From positions 422,062-486,061 of the forward strand of contig NZ_BMLT01000004.1 of NCBI RefSeq assembly GCF_014645375.1: 64,000 bases of DNA, given 5' to 3'. The stretch is from Marinobacterium nitratireducens. GTDB taxonomy: Bacteria > Pseudomonadota > Gammaproteobacteria > Pseudomonadales > Balneatricaceae. This document shows positions 24,069 through 33,536 of this stretch, piece after piece. Below the pieces are notes generated by a model. The model was given only the letters and a program-made list of their open reading frames with translations, ran no database searches and was not told the DNA's origin. Positions within the stretch are counted from its first letter, which is position 1. Each line of letters opens with the position of its first letter. Position numbers and translations under genes: made by a program.

Positions 24069-25082
24069 ATGAGCTTTTCCCGTTATTCAATTTCGATCCA
24101 TTATGCCCGCACCTTTCTCTCTGCGCTGGAGCGTCAGGGCTATGATGGCGAAACGGTGCTGGCGCAGGCCAACCTGTCCCGCGACCTGCTGCATAACGAG
24201 CAAGTGCGTATCACCCCCCATCAGCTGGCGGCACTGGTCCAGGGATTGTGGCGCCTGGGCGATGACGAGTTCCTGCACCTGACCCGACGCCGCAGCCGCT
24301 TCGGCACCTTCGCGCTGATGGCCAGCCACGCCCTCGGCGGAACCAGTCTGAGATCGGTCTACCACCGCAGCAGCCACTTCTACAACCTGATCAACGAGAG
24401 TGTGCGTTTCCAGTTCGAGGAACGGGAAGACCGGGTGCGCTTCAGTCTCGAGCTGGCCGCGCCGGAACTGGACCGGGACCATACCCTGACCGAATTCCTG
24501 CTGATGATCTGGCACCGCTTTCCGAGCTGGATGATAGGCAGGCGCATACCGCTGCAGCGGGTCTGTTTCAGCTTTTCACAGCCGGCCCATGCCGCCGAGT
24601 ATCGCCTGATGTACCCGGCTCCCGTGTTCCATAACCAGACCTTCAACGGCTTCGAATTCGACAAGGAATATCTCGACTCACCGGTGGTTCAGACCATCGC
24701 CAACCTGCGCAGCTACCTGCAGCGCGCGCCGCTGGACTGGTTCAGCCGGCAGGCGTACTACCCTACCTGCACGCGGCGGGTGCTGGGGCTGCTGGAGGAA
24801 TCCGAATCCCTCGGCACGGCCACCATGGACGAGATCGCCGACGCCATGCATACCACCACCCGAACCCTGCGCCGCAAACTGACCGAGGAAGAAACCAGCT
24901 TCCAGGAGATCAAGGACAGCCTGCGCCGCGACACCGCCATCCACCTGCTCAGCCAGCCCAACGAACCGGTTGCCAGTATCGCGCGCCAACTGGGCTTCTC
25001 CGAGCCTTCGGCATTCACCCGCGCCTTCAAGCACTGGACCGGCGTCGCCCCCAGCGCTTACCGCAAGCAGGGCGAGGACTGA
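24069..25082 (+). CDS. AraC-family transcriptional regulator (with arabinose-binding-like N-domain)
   Basis: A 337-residue regulator. The N-terminal 230 residues resemble the OruR/ArgR-type sensor domain found in many pseudomonad AraC proteins (A-Q-A-N-L-S-R-D-L-L, G-T-F-A-L-M-A-S-H-A-L). The C-terminal two helix-turn-helix units (about 240-335) include A-D-A-M-H-T-T-T-R-T-L-R-R-K-L and A-R-Q-L-G-F-S-E-P-S-A-F-T-R-A-F-K-H-W-T-G. Divergent from fadB with 206 bases between starts, so it probably controls fadB, perhaps in response to a fatty acid or acyl-CoA; that link is inferred from position. Confidence 0.87.
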   Translation: MSFSRYSISIHYARTFLSALERQGYDGETVLAQANLSRDLLHNEQVRITPHQLAALVQGLWRLGDDEFLHLTRRRSRFGTFALMASHALGGTSLRSVYHRSSHFYNLINESVRFQFEEREDRVRFSLELAAPELDRDHTLTEFLLMIWHRFPSWMIGRRIPLQRVCFSFSQPAHAAEYRLMYPAPVFHNQTFNGFEFDKEYLDSPVVQTIANLRSYLQRAPLDWFSRQAYYPTCTRRVLGLLEESESLGTATMDEIADAMHTTTRTLRRKLTEEETSFQEIKDSLRRDTAIHLLSQPNEPVASIARQLGFSEPSAFTRAFKHWTGVAPSAYRKQGED

Positions 25083-25119
25083 ACGCAATATAACGTCATC
25101 GAAGCGCCAAAATCTAATT

Positions 25120-25138
25120 GATAACGATTTGCATTAGT
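25120..25138. promoter_or_regulatory. Fur-box-like site upstream of the imelysin cluster
   Basis: GATAACGATTTGCATTAGT matches 13 of 19 positions of the classical Fur consensus and lies 45 bases before the start of the first imelysin gene. It indicates repression by Fe(II)-Fur. Confidence 0.7.
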
Positions 25139-25182
25139 TTTAGACTGCTGATCACCTTTACGGACTGCAGGAGATTTTCAGC

Positions 25183-26451
25183 ATGCTCAAGCGCACCCTC
25201 GTCGCAGTGGCGGTCGGCCTGACCACCCTGTCCCAGGTTCAGGCGGCGGACACCGTTGCCGCCAACGCCGTGGTGAAAAACTACGCCGACATCGCCCTGG
25301 CCGGCTACGAAGACAGTTTGACCCGCGCGCGCGCACTGCTGGAAAAGATCGATGCCCTGCTGGCCGAACCGACCGATGCCAACCTCAAGGCCGCCCGCGA
25401 CGCCTGGATCGCGGCACGCGTACCCTACCAGCAAACCGAGGTTTACCGCTTCGGCAACGCCATCGTCGACGACTGGGAGGGCAAAGTGAACGCCTGGCCG
25501 CTGGACGAAGGCCTGATCGACTACGTCGCCACTGACCGTTACGGTGAGGAATCCGACGAAAACCCGCTGTACACCGCCAACATCATCGCAAACCCGACGC
25601 TGACCCTGAACGGCGAGTCCGTCGATGCCGCCGAAATCACCAAGCAACTGCTGCAGCAGCTGCACGAGGCCGAAGAAGTCGAGGCCAATGTCGCCACCGG
25701 CTACCACGCCATCGAATTCCTGCTCTGGGGGCAGGACCTGAACGGCACCAATCCCGGAGCCGGCAACCGCCCCGCCAGCGACTTCGACCACGCCAACTGC
25801 AGCGGCGGCAACTGCGAGCGTCGCGGCCAGTACCTGAGAGTCGCCACCGAACTGCTGATCGACGATCTCGCCGACATGACCACCGCCTGGAGCGCCGACG
25901 GCGACGCCCGCAAGGCCCTGCTCGAGAAAGGCGAAGCCGGTGGCCTGTCGACGATGCTGACCGGCATGGGCTCGCTCTCCTACGGCGAACTGGCCGGCGA
26001 GCGCACCAAGCTCGGCCTGATGCTGCACGACCCGGAAGAGGAGCACGACTGCTTCTCCGACAATACCCACTGGTCGCACTTCTACGATGCCAAGGGCATC
26101 CAGAACGTGTACCGCGGCGAGTACAGCCGCATCGACGGCAGCAAGATCGAAGGCGCCAGCCTGTCGGACCTGATCCGCTCCGCCGATCCCGAGCTCGATC
26201 GCGAGATCATCGCCAACCTGGAGGCCACCCAGCAGGCCGCCCAGGCCATGGTCGACGCCGCCGGCAAGGGCCAGACCTTCGACGTGCTGATTGCGGCCGG
26301 CAACGACAGCGGCAACCAGCTGGTGCAGAATTTCGTCGACGGGCTCACCAACCAGACCCGCTCGCTGGAAAAGGCCGTCAAGGCCATCGGCAGCGGCGAG
26401 ATCAGCATCGAAGGCTCCGACAGCCTGGACAACCCGTCCGCTGTCCAGTAA
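25183..26451 (+). CDS. Imelysin-family iron-regulated protein (IrpA-like)
   Basis: A 422-residue exported protein with a clear signal peptide (cut after Q-V-Q-A). The imelysin signature G-Y-H-A-I-E-F-L-L-W-G-Q-D-L holds the GxHxxE motif. Imelysins fold into two similar helical bundles; members are iron-regulated, linked to iron uptake and once described as insulin-cleaving metallopeptidases, but the HxxE site is probably for metal or ligand binding. First gene of a four-gene Fur-type cluster like PA4370-PA4373 of P. aeruginosa. GGAGA lies before the start. Confidence 0.9.
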   Translation: MLKRTLVAVAVGLTTLSQVQAADTVAANAVVKNYADIALAGYEDSLTRARALLEKIDALLAEPTDANLKAARDAWIAARVPYQQTEVYRFGNAIVDDWEGKVNAWPLDEGLIDYVATDRYGEESDENPLYTANIIANPTLTLNGESVDAAEITKQLLQQLHEAEEVEANVATGYHAIEFLLWGQDLNGTNPGAGNRPASDFDHANCSGGNCERRGQYLRVATELLIDDLADMTTAWSADGDARKALLEKGEAGGLSTMLTGMGSLSYGELAGERTKLGLMLHDPEEEHDCFSDNTHWSHFYDAKGIQNVYRGEYSRIDGSKIEGASLSDLIRSADPELDREIIANLEATQQAAQAMVDAAGKGQTFDVLIAAGNDSGNQLVQNFVDGLTNQTRSLEKAVKAIGSGEISIEGSDSLDNPSAVQ

Positions 26452-26472
26452 GCCCGTTCCGCAACCTCAGCA

Positions 26473-26514
26473 CGCCCGGGCGCCGGTTTTTCCGGCCCCC
26501 GGGCGACGCTTTTT
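26473..26514 (+). terminator. Hairpin with T-run between imelysin and DUF1111 genes
   Basis: CGCCCGGG..CCGG (26473-26486) pairs with CCGG..CCCGGGCG (26492-26505), followed by a T-run ending at 26514, 13 bases before the next start codon. It probably lowers read-through so that the first gene is expressed more strongly than the rest. Confidence 0.65.
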
Positions 26515-26526
26515 CGCTCCCGGCCC

Positions 26527-27996
26527 ATGACGCGACCGTTATCCCGCAGCTCCCGCCTGTGCCTCGCCAGGATCAGCCCCTGGCTGCTGGCGCCGCTACT
26601 GCTGAGCACGCCCTTAGCCCTGGCCCTGCCGCCGGCGCCCGCAGCGGGCGAGGAACAGCCCGGCGGCACCACCAGCCAGCCGGTGACCAGCATCCGCGCG
26701 GCGTTTTCCAACCCTTCCGCCACTCTGTCGCTGGAGCAGAAGCTGGATTTTCTCGTCGGCCAAAGCCTGTTCGAGAAGCTCTGGATCGCCTCGCCCTCCT
26801 CGACCACCGCGAGTGACGGCCTCGGCCCGCTGTTCAACGCCCGCGCCTGCAGCGCCTGTCATGTGCGCAACGGACGCGGCCACCCCCCGAAAAACCCGGA
26901 CGACCCCGCCGTCTCCCTTTTTCTGCGTCTTGGCCGTACGCCCGATGCCGAACAGCGCCGACAGATGGAAGCCGGCCTCCTCGCCGCCGTTCCCGACCCC
27001 AATTACGGCCGGCAGCTGCAGACATTCAGCGTGCAGACAGTGCCGCCGGAGGGACGCCTGGGTATCGCCTACCGCGACTTCAGCCTGCGGCTCGCGGACG
27101 GCACCGAGGTGGCGATGCGCCGCCCCTCCTACCGCATCCTCGACCCCGCATACGGCGCACCGGCGCCGGATCTGCAGCTGTCACCGCGACTGGCACCGCC
27201 GATGATCGGGCTGGGTCTTCTGGAAGCGGTGCCGCAGGCCGCGCTCGATGCGCTGGCGGACCCGGATGATCGCGACGGCGACGGCATTTCCGGACGGCAA
27301 AACCTCGTCTGGAGCACTCGCGAGCAGGCCGTTCTGCCGGGACGCTTCGGCTGGAAGGCCGGCAACGCCACCCTCGCCGATCAGAACGACAGTGCGCTGG
27401 CCGGGGACATCGGCATCGGCAACGCCCTCTTCCCGTCGCCCTGGGGCGACTGCACCGAGGCGCAGCGCCCGTGCCGCGAAGCCCCCCACGGCAATACCGA
27501 CGCCCAGCAGGGTCTGGAAGCCGCCGCCACCGTCACCGACCTGATACTCTTTTACAGCCGCCACCTGGCGCCGCCGGTGCGCAACGACGCCGCGGATCCG
27601 CAGGTGCTGGCCGGCAAGGCCCTGTTCCACCGGGCCGGCTGCGCCGCCTGTCACCAGCCCAGCCTGCATACGGCCGAAGACGCGCCCCAGGGACTGGGCG
27701 GCCAGCGTATCTGGCCCTACAGCGACCTGCTGCTGCACGATATGGGCCCACAGCTGGCAGACGGCTTCGGGGAATACGGCGCCAGCGGCAGCGAATGGCG
27801 CACGCCGCCGCTCTGGGGGCTGGGCCTGGCGCAACGCCTGGATCCGCGCGCGGGCTACCTCCATGATGGCCGCGCACGCACCCTGCTGGAGGCGATTCTC
27901 TGGCACGGCGGCGAAGCCGACGCCGCCAGGCAAAAGGTCGTGAATCTCGGCGCCGATGAGCGCCGGCAGTTAATTCGATTTCTGGAGTCACTATGA
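26527..27996 (+). CDS. Di-heme oxidoreductase-like protein (DUF1111)
   Basis: A 489-residue exported c-type cytochrome. N-terminal signal peptide, then two heme-binding motifs: C-S-A-C-H near residue 115 and C-A-A-C-H near residue 373. The region around G-D-I-G-I-G-N-A-L-F-P and the late W-R-T-P-P-L-W-G-L-G match DUF1111, a family distantly related to MauG-type peroxidases. In iron-regulated imelysin clusters it is thought to work with imelysins in periplasmic iron handling; the exact reaction is unknown. Its stop overlaps the next start by 4 bp. Confidence 0.87.
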   Translation: MTRPLSRSSRLCLARISPWLLAPLLLSTPLALALPPAPAAGEEQPGGTTSQPVTSIRAAFSNPSATLSLEQKLDFLVGQSLFEKLWIASPSSTTASDGLGPLFNARACSACHVRNGRGHPPKNPDDPAVSLFLRLGRTPDAEQRRQMEAGLLAAVPDPNYGRQLQTFSVQTVPPEGRLGIAYRDFSLRLADGTEVAMRRPSYRILDPAYGAPAPDLQLSPRLAPPMIGLGLLEAVPQAALDALADPDDRDGDGISGRQNLVWSTREQAVLPGRFGWKAGNATLADQNDSALAGDIGIGNALFPSPWGDCTEAQRPCREAPHGNTDAQQGLEAAATVTDLILFYSRHLAPPVRNDAADPQVLAGKALFHRAGCAACHQPSLHTAEDAPQGLGGQRIWPYSDLLLHDMGPQLADGFGEYGASGSEWRTPPLWGLGLAQRLDPRAGYLHDGRARTLLEAILWHGGEADAARQKVVNLGADERRQLIRFLESL

Positions 27997-29054
27997 CAAT
28001 CAAAGGTTTGCTGACGGGCGCCTCGCTCTCGCTGCTCATGTTCGGTGCGGTAAACGCCGCGGCGTCGGTCGACCCGGAACGCGAACGCGTGCTCAGCACG
28101 GATCTCGCCCGGCAGCTGATACAACCGGCCTACCAGCGCTTTTCAGGCGACAGCGAAACCCTTGCCGCCAACCTGAACGCCTACTGCAGCGGCGGTGACG
28201 CCAGCACGCTCGACGGCGTGCGCGACGCCTACCGCCGGACGCTGCACGACTGGATGTTCCTGCAGCCGATCAACTGGGGGCCTGCGGCCGAACAGAACCG
28301 CCATCCGGCGCTGTACTACTGGCCCGACAAGAAAGACATCGGCTCACGCCAGCTGCGGGCACTGATTGCCGATGCCGACCCCGCGACACTGGAGCCGGCC
28401 TACTTCGCCGACGCCAGCATCGCCGTCAGCGGTCTCAGCGCGCTGGAGCGACTGCTGTTCGACGATACGCCGCCGGCGCCCGGCAGCTATCGCTGCGATC
28501 TGGCTGCCGCGATCGCCGGCAACAGCCACCGCATCGCCGCCGAACTGGCGGCACTATGGCCGGCATTCGCCGACCAGTGGCGGCTGGCGCTGGACCCGCG
28601 CGGCGGCATCAAGCTGATGATCAAATCCATGGACGAGATCGCTCAGATCATCAGCCAGCAGAAAATCGGCATGCCGCTGGGTTCGGATATCGATCACGCC
28701 CGCGACCGTCGCGCCGAATCCTGGCGCAGCGCCCGCTCGCTGGACAACATCCGCGCCAATCTCGACTTTATCGCCACGCTGCTGCACGGCAACGACGGCC
28801 AGCCCGGCCTGCTGTCGCTGATCGCCGAACAGGACGGCGACCTTGCACTGATCCTCGAAACCCAGCTGCAAACCACCCGCGAAATGCTCGCCAGCATCGA
28901 GCAGCCGCTGGAAAGCGCCATCGCAGAGCCGTCGGCCCGCAACCGCCTGATCATGCTGCAGGCCAATACCGACACCCTGCAGACGCTGCTCGCCGGCGAT
29001 GTCAGCGCCGCGCTCGGCATCAGCCTCGGCTTCAACAGCCGCGACGGCGACTGA
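27993..29054 (+). CDS. Second imelysin-family protein with altered motif
   Basis: A 353-residue exported protein with a signal peptide ending A-V-N-A-A-A. It follows DUF1111 with an ATGA overlap. It has the imelysin layout, but the GxHxxE signature is replaced by G-L-S-A-L-E-R-L-L-F, with serine in place of the histidine. This is typical of the second imelysin of such clusters and suggests a different or lost metal site. Probably cotranscribed and functionally linked to the first imelysin. Confidence 0.82.
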   Translation: MTIKGLLTGASLSLLMFGAVNAAASVDPERERVLSTDLARQLIQPAYQRFSGDSETLAANLNAYCSGGDASTLDGVRDAYRRTLHDWMFLQPINWGPAAEQNRHPALYYWPDKKDIGSRQLRALIADADPATLEPAYFADASIAVSGLSALERLLFDDTPPAPGSYRCDLAAAIAGNSHRIAAELAALWPAFADQWRLALDPRGGIKLMIKSMDEIAQIISQQKIGMPLGSDIDHARDRRAESWRSARSLDNIRANLDFIATLLHGNDGQPGLLSLIAEQDGDLALILETQLQTTREMLASIEQPLESAIAEPSARNRLIMLQANTDTLQTLLAGDVSAALGISLGFNSRDGD

Positions 29055-29086
29055 CCGCCCCGGCGCTAACGGAGGATACGAACCGC

Positions 29087-30196
29087 ATGCTGACCAGACG
29101 CGACTTTTTGGCCCGAACCCTGATGCTGGGCGCGGGTCTCGCCCTGACACCCGTCGTCGGGGCTGGCAACAGAAGCCCGCTGCTGCTGTCCGCCAGTGAC
29201 GACGGCAACGGCGGCCACTTTTTCAGTGCCATCGACGAGATGGGGGCGCCGCGCTTCAGCCACCCGCTGCCCGACCGCGCCCACGGTATCGCACTGCATC
29301 CCGCCCGGACCCGGTGCGCCGTGGTGGCCCGCAGGCCCGGCACTTTCGTCGACCTGTACAGCCTGCCCGACGGCAGGCAGCTGCAGCGCCTGCACAACCC
29401 CGACGGGCGTCGCTTCTGCGGTCACGCGGCCTTCAGCGCCGATGGCCGCACCCTGTACACCACGGAGAACGACTTTGACGGCAGGCGCGGCGTCATCGGC
29501 GTCTGGCGCCTGCGGGACGGCCTGATGGTAAGGGAGACAGAATGGGCCTCGGGCGGCGTCGGTCCCCATGAGGTGCTGCTGCACCCCAACGGCTCCCTGG
29601 TGGTGGCCAACGGCGGTATCCTGACCCACCCCGACCGCGGCCGCGACAAGCTCAACCTCGACAGCATGCAGGCGAATCTGACCTACCTCGACAGCGAAAC
29701 CGGTGCGATTCTGGGCAGCTACGGGGTAGCGGCCGAACTGCATCAGCTCAGCATCCGGCACCTGTCGATCAGCCCCGACGGGCGGGTCGCAAGCGTGCTT
29801 CAGTACCAGGGCCCCGAAACCGAGGAAGTCCCACTGCTGGTGCTGCACAGCCCGGGCGACGGGGCGCTGCAGCTGCTGAGGCTGCCCGAGGGGCCGGAGC
29901 GGCATCGCAACTATCTCGGCAGCGTCGCCTGGGATCTGGATGGCCGCTGGCTCGCCATGAGCGCGCCCCGGGGCAGCCGGATCTATTTCTACCACCGGGA
30001 CAGCGCTGCCTGGGCGGATCCCGTCACCTACAGCGACGGTTGCGGCCTCTATCGCGACAGCCTGCCGGCCACCTTCCTGATCAGTTCGGGCGCAGGCGGT
30101 GTTACCAGCTACTGTCCGGAAGACGGCAGCTGGCAGCCGATGCCGGACCGCTACGCCAGTCGGCAGCACTGGGACAACCATATGGTGGTTGGTTAA
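29087..30196 (+). CDS. DUF1513 family protein, Tat-exported beta-propeller
   Basis: A 369-residue protein. GGAGGA lies 10 bases before the start. The N-terminus M-L-T-R-R-D-F-L-A-R-T-L-M-L-G-A is a twin-arginine signal. The rest shows repeated beta-propeller-like strands (L-S-I-S-P-D-G-R-V, A-F-S-A-D-G-R-T-L-Y, L-L-H-P-N-G-S-L-V-V-A-N-G-G). DUF1513 regularly closes the imelysin/DUF1111 operon. Tat export implies folding or cofactor loading in the cytoplasm. Function unknown. Confidence 0.87.
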   Translation: MLTRRDFLARTLMLGAGLALTPVVGAGNRSPLLLSASDDGNGGHFFSAIDEMGAPRFSHPLPDRAHGIALHPARTRCAVVARRPGTFVDLYSLPDGRQLQRLHNPDGRRFCGHAAFSADGRTLYTTENDFDGRRGVIGVWRLRDGLMVRETEWASGGVGPHEVLLHPNGSLVVANGGILTHPDRGRDKLNLDSMQANLTYLDSETGAILGSYGVAAELHQLSIRHLSISPDGRVASVLQYQGPETEEVPLLVLHSPGDGALQLLRLPEGPERHRNYLGSVAWDLDGRWLAMSAPRGSRIYFYHRDSAAWADPVTYSDGCGLYRDSLPATFLISSGAGGVTSYCPEDGSWQPMPDRYASRQHWDNHMVVG

Positions 30197-30230
30197 TTCC
30201 GGCCTCCGGCCCGCACTGCAAGCCAGAGCC

Positions 30231-33026
30231 TCATTGTGACTTATTCGCAGGCTCCCTAGGGGTGAAGACCCCGGTTTCGCCGGGCACGTAGTCGGCGAAC
30301 TTCTGTTGGGCGCCGAAGACGTCGAAATTGCGTTCGCCGTCCTTCACCTTGAGTACGCCTCTGAGTTTGCGATAGCGGACGAACAGCATCCCTTCCCGAC
30401 CCAGCCCGGTCATCACCCCCTTGGCCCCCAGATCGATCTTGTCACTGCTGGCGAAGGCATAGGGAATCGCAACAGTGTCGCCGGCGGCTCTCAGCTGTGC
30501 CCGGCCCGCGATGCTCCCGGTCGTCAGCAGCTTCTCGATCCAGCCATACCTGCCGCGCTGATTGGCCAGCAGCGCGACGATCGGCCGGGAATCCTGCAGG
30601 CTGATGCGACCATCGGCATCGAGCCGCACTGGCTCTTTCCACACCACCTGTCCACGGTCGAGATCGAAACGGGCCGCCCAGCCGACCTCATCGAAGCGCT
30701 GCTCCTCCCCGGCGACACGGAAATCATCGAGCTGCAGCGAAGAACCCGAAATATCGAACGCCATGTTCGCCGGAGCGCCTCCGGCGAGATTGACGTCAAG
30801 GGTCAGCTCACCCGATATCGACTGATCGTCGAGCCGGCTCTGCAACCCTTCGGTCACCAACCGGACGTAGCCGCTCGCCGCCTCCCGCTCGAGGCGGATA
30901 TCCGCGCTCAGCTGCGCCTCACCCGCCGACAGGCGCAGCGGCACGGCCTCCGGGATATAACGGTTGTAGACGGTCATGTCGCTGACGCGAGCAGACGGAA
31001 TCCGCACGTCGATCGCGGACAGCCGGGCCTCGCTCCCCAGACTGACGCTCTGGGCCCTGCCCCTGAGTTCCAGCTCCACCTGCTCGATGACCGCCTGCGT
31101 TTCGTTGCGCCGGCGCAACCGGCTGTCCATTAACACGGCCTCGAGTGCCAGGTCGGGTGTTTCGCCTCCGCGTTCCACCGCAAGCGTCACGGAGCCCTCG
31201 CCCTCTGCAACATAGTCGAGCAACTGCACCTGCAACGCCCGCGGCCGTATCGCCACCCGGGTTCCCTTGGCCAGCCAGCCGGAACGCATGCGCAGCTGCG
31301 CCTGGGCTTCGCCGGCACCGGACACCTCGAGCCCGAGTGGATTTCGAAACAGCAGGTTCAGCCACCCCAGATCGGAAACATCCAGGTTCACCTCCAGCTC
31401 GGCATCCGAATCCGCCAATACATCCCGAAGCTGGCGTCCTTTCAGCTCTCGCGCCAGGTCAGCGAAGCGCTGCTGCCCCGCCCCGGTAGCGTCCATCGAA
31501 ATGCCCAGCACGCCCCTCGGGATGCTCAGGGACGCATTCCAGGCCGAATATTCCTGCCGTGCCGGTACGGGCAAAGCCGCCGTCTTCGCAGGCTCCCGTA
31601 CCAGCCGCGCGTCGTCGAGCCGCAGATAGGAGCCCGACAGGTCGATACTGGCCGTTTGCGAAGCCCCGGCGCGCGCCCGGACGCCCAGATCGAGGGTGGT
31701 AGCGAAGCGATAGTCGCTCAGAGCCACATCCGCGTCATGGGACAACAGTCGCAGGTCGGCGCTGAACTGCGTGGCAGAGAACGTCGCCTCTGCCGCCAAC
31801 TCGCCACTGCCGCCGTTGAGCCGCGCCGGCCAGCGCGTCGGGAGCAGATACTGAAATGCGTTCAGATCCGGAACCGTCACGCTGGGGATCCGCACGGTGA
31901 CCCGTTCATGCCCGGAGCGCCACTGCTGATCCGGCAGAATCCTGTTATCGCCACGAATCTCGATGGCCAGATTCTGTCCGCTGAACAGCGGCGTTCGGGT
32001 ACCGCCGTGGAAGGTGCTCAGGTCCCCGAACAGGATACCGACCGACAGAGACGCCGGATCATCCTGCGCCGATCCGAAACGGATCTGCCCGCTGCCCGCA
32101 ACCCGGTAGGGTGAGGCGTTGAGGTCCAGCTCGGACGCCGACACCGTCATTGCCGTCCCGTCCAGCAGTTCGCCCTGGCCGTAACGCAACCGGCCGCGCC
32201 AGTTGCCCCTGCCATCCAGTTCCATGCCGTTGAAGCGGCGCAGGTAAGTATCCAGAAAGTCCAGGCTTTCGACCTCGAGATCAACGTCGGCATCGACGTT
32301 CAGAAAGGCCAGCCACTTCGCACCGCGATTCTGCGACGGTACGAAAGGCGCCATCTCGAAGCTTCCACGCACGGTCCCCCCCCGGGAGACGGCTGGCTGG
32401 CCGTTGATCGACAGCGAGCTCAGTCCAATATCGGCGGCACCATGCGCCAGCGAAAACGGACCGCCGCGAAAGCGGTAGTTCGGCTTCGCGGACAGCACAC
32501 CGCTCAGCTCGCCCTGCACCTGACGGATCCAGAGCCGGTGATCGCCATTGGCACGCAAGTCCTCCACCACAAGGTTCCAGCCGGGCCCCGGTTTGCGCAC
32601 CCGGGGGACCGCGAGCAGGTCCGGATCCCACCCCGGGATCGTTGGATAGAACGCCCGCACCGCCGAGTCGTCCCTGTCAGGTCTGAGTCTTGGGCGAAGG
32701 CGGAAATCGACGTCCTCTACCTGCGCCGCGCTGATGCGCAGGGTTCGCCGCAACAGGGAGACGGCCGATACCGATGCGCAAGCTTTGCTGACCTCTATCT
32801 GCCACTGTTGGGACGAGGTCTGCCCGCCGGCGACAATGCCGCGGGCATAAACCCTGAAGGGATACCAGGTCCAGGCCCGCTCCCACTGCACCCGGTACTT
32901 GTCCGGCCGGTGCTGGTTCAACAGCGCCTGGGTCAGGGGCAGATTCAGGGCGAGGTTTGCCAGCACCAGGTAGGCGACCTCGACAAGCACCAGGACTCGC
33001 AGAATTCGCAGCGCTCTATGCTTCAT
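30231..33026 (-). CDS. Large AsmA/DUF748-like envelope protein
   Basis: A 931-residue protein with one N-terminal membrane anchor (L-R-V-L-V-L-V-E-V-A-Y-L-V-L-A-N-L-A-L) and then an almost unbroken series of short amphipathic beta strands (patterns such as L-R-L-S-A-G-E-A-Q-L-S-A-D-I-R-L). This is the layout of AsmA/TamB/YdbH-type bridge proteins that span the periplasm and carry lipids, which is how I read it; exact family is uncertain. The ATG at 33026 is 16 bases from AAGGAGG, which is long; an in-frame TTG at 33038 would place the site at 4-5 bases and add four residues. Convergent with the DUF1513 gene. Confidence 0.6.
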   Translation of the reverse strand: MKHRALRILRVLVLVEVAYLVLANLALNLPLTQALLNQHRPDKYRVQWERAWTWYPFRVYARGIVAGGQTSSQQWQIEVSKACASVSAVSLLRRTLRISAAQVEDVDFRLRPRLRPDRDDSAVRAFYPTIPGWDPDLLAVPRVRKPGPGWNLVVEDLRANGDHRLWIRQVQGELSGVLSAKPNYRFRGGPFSLAHGAADIGLSSLSINGQPAVSRGGTVRGSFEMAPFVPSQNRGAKWLAFLNVDADVDLEVESLDFLDTYLRRFNGMELDGRGNWRGRLRYGQGELLDGTAMTVSASELDLNASPYRVAGSGQIRFGSAQDDPASLSVGILFGDLSTFHGGTRTPLFSGQNLAIEIRGDNRILPDQQWRSGHERVTVRIPSVTVPDLNAFQYLLPTRWPARLNGGSGELAAEATFSATQFSADLRLLSHDADVALSDYRFATTLDLGVRARAGASQTASIDLSGSYLRLDDARLVREPAKTAALPVPARQEYSAWNASLSIPRGVLGISMDATGAGQQRFADLARELKGRQLRDVLADSDAELEVNLDVSDLGWLNLLFRNPLGLEVSGAGEAQAQLRMRSGWLAKGTRVAIRPRALQVQLLDYVAEGEGSVTLAVERGGETPDLALEAVLMDSRLRRRNETQAVIEQVELELRGRAQSVSLGSEARLSAIDVRIPSARVSDMTVYNRYIPEAVPLRLSAGEAQLSADIRLEREAASGYVRLVTEGLQSRLDDQSISGELTLDVNLAGGAPANMAFDISGSSLQLDDFRVAGEEQRFDEVGWAARFDLDRGQVVWKEPVRLDADGRISLQDSRPIVALLANQRGRYGWIEKLLTTGSIAGRAQLRAAGDTVAIPYAFASSDKIDLGAKGVMTGLGREGMLFVRYRKLRGVLKVKDGERNFDVFGAQQKFADYVPGETGVFTPREPANKSQ

Positions 33027-33180
33027 GGTCGATTGCAAGCTTCCTCCTTGGGAAGAAAAGGTTCCTTCAGACGCCTCGGAATCGGTCAGCCGGCGCGAAA
33101 AGCCCCGGCAAAAGGGGCCCGCTCGGCCGTCCGGCCCCATCAGCAGCAGCCGAATACTCGCCGGCCAATCATTAGCCGCA

Positions 33181-33208
33181 GTGTACCTGCCTGCAAAGGC
33201 GGGTACAC
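33181..33208. promoter_or_regulatory. Palindrome in the DUF3820 promoter region
   Basis: GTGTACCTGCC and GGCGGGTACAC form an imperfect inverted repeat (10 of 11) with a 6-base loop, 45 bases before the DUF3820 start. It could be an operator or a repeat; nothing else shows its role. Confidence 0.35.
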
Positions 33209-33253
33209 TGTTGGCCCCGTACACGGCCGGCGAAACCGACAGGAGGCAGCCAA

Positions 33254-33466
33254 ATGTTCGACAAGCAGGACCTGCTGGATATCGCCCGCACCGAAATGCC
33301 GTTCGGCAAGTATGCCGGGCGCGCCCTGATCGACCTGCCGGAGCCCTATCTGCTGTGGTTCCGCCAAAAGGGCTTTCCGCCGGGCCGCCTCGGCCAGTTG
33401 CTGGCACTGACGCTGGAAATCCGGATCGAGGGGCTCGAGAGCGTAATCCGGCCACTCAAGCGTTGA
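33254..33466 (+). CDS. DUF3820-family small protein
   Basis: A 70-residue protein. The conserved block M-P-F-G-K-Y-A-G-R-A-L-I-D-L-P-E-P-Y-L-L-W-F identifies DUF3820, a small widespread family (one member was called a quorum-sensing-regulated virulence factor). AGGAGG lies 8 bases before the start. No partner gene is evident. Role unknown. Confidence 0.85.
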   Translation: MFDKQDLLDIARTEMPFGKYAGRALIDLPEPYLLWFRQKGFPPGRLGQLLALTLEIRIEGLESVIRPLKR

Positions 33467-33536
33467 TCACGACCCCATGCCGCACGCCGGCGTGCCTATA
33501 CTCCGATACTGAAAACAGCCCTGCAGGGAGGCGCAC

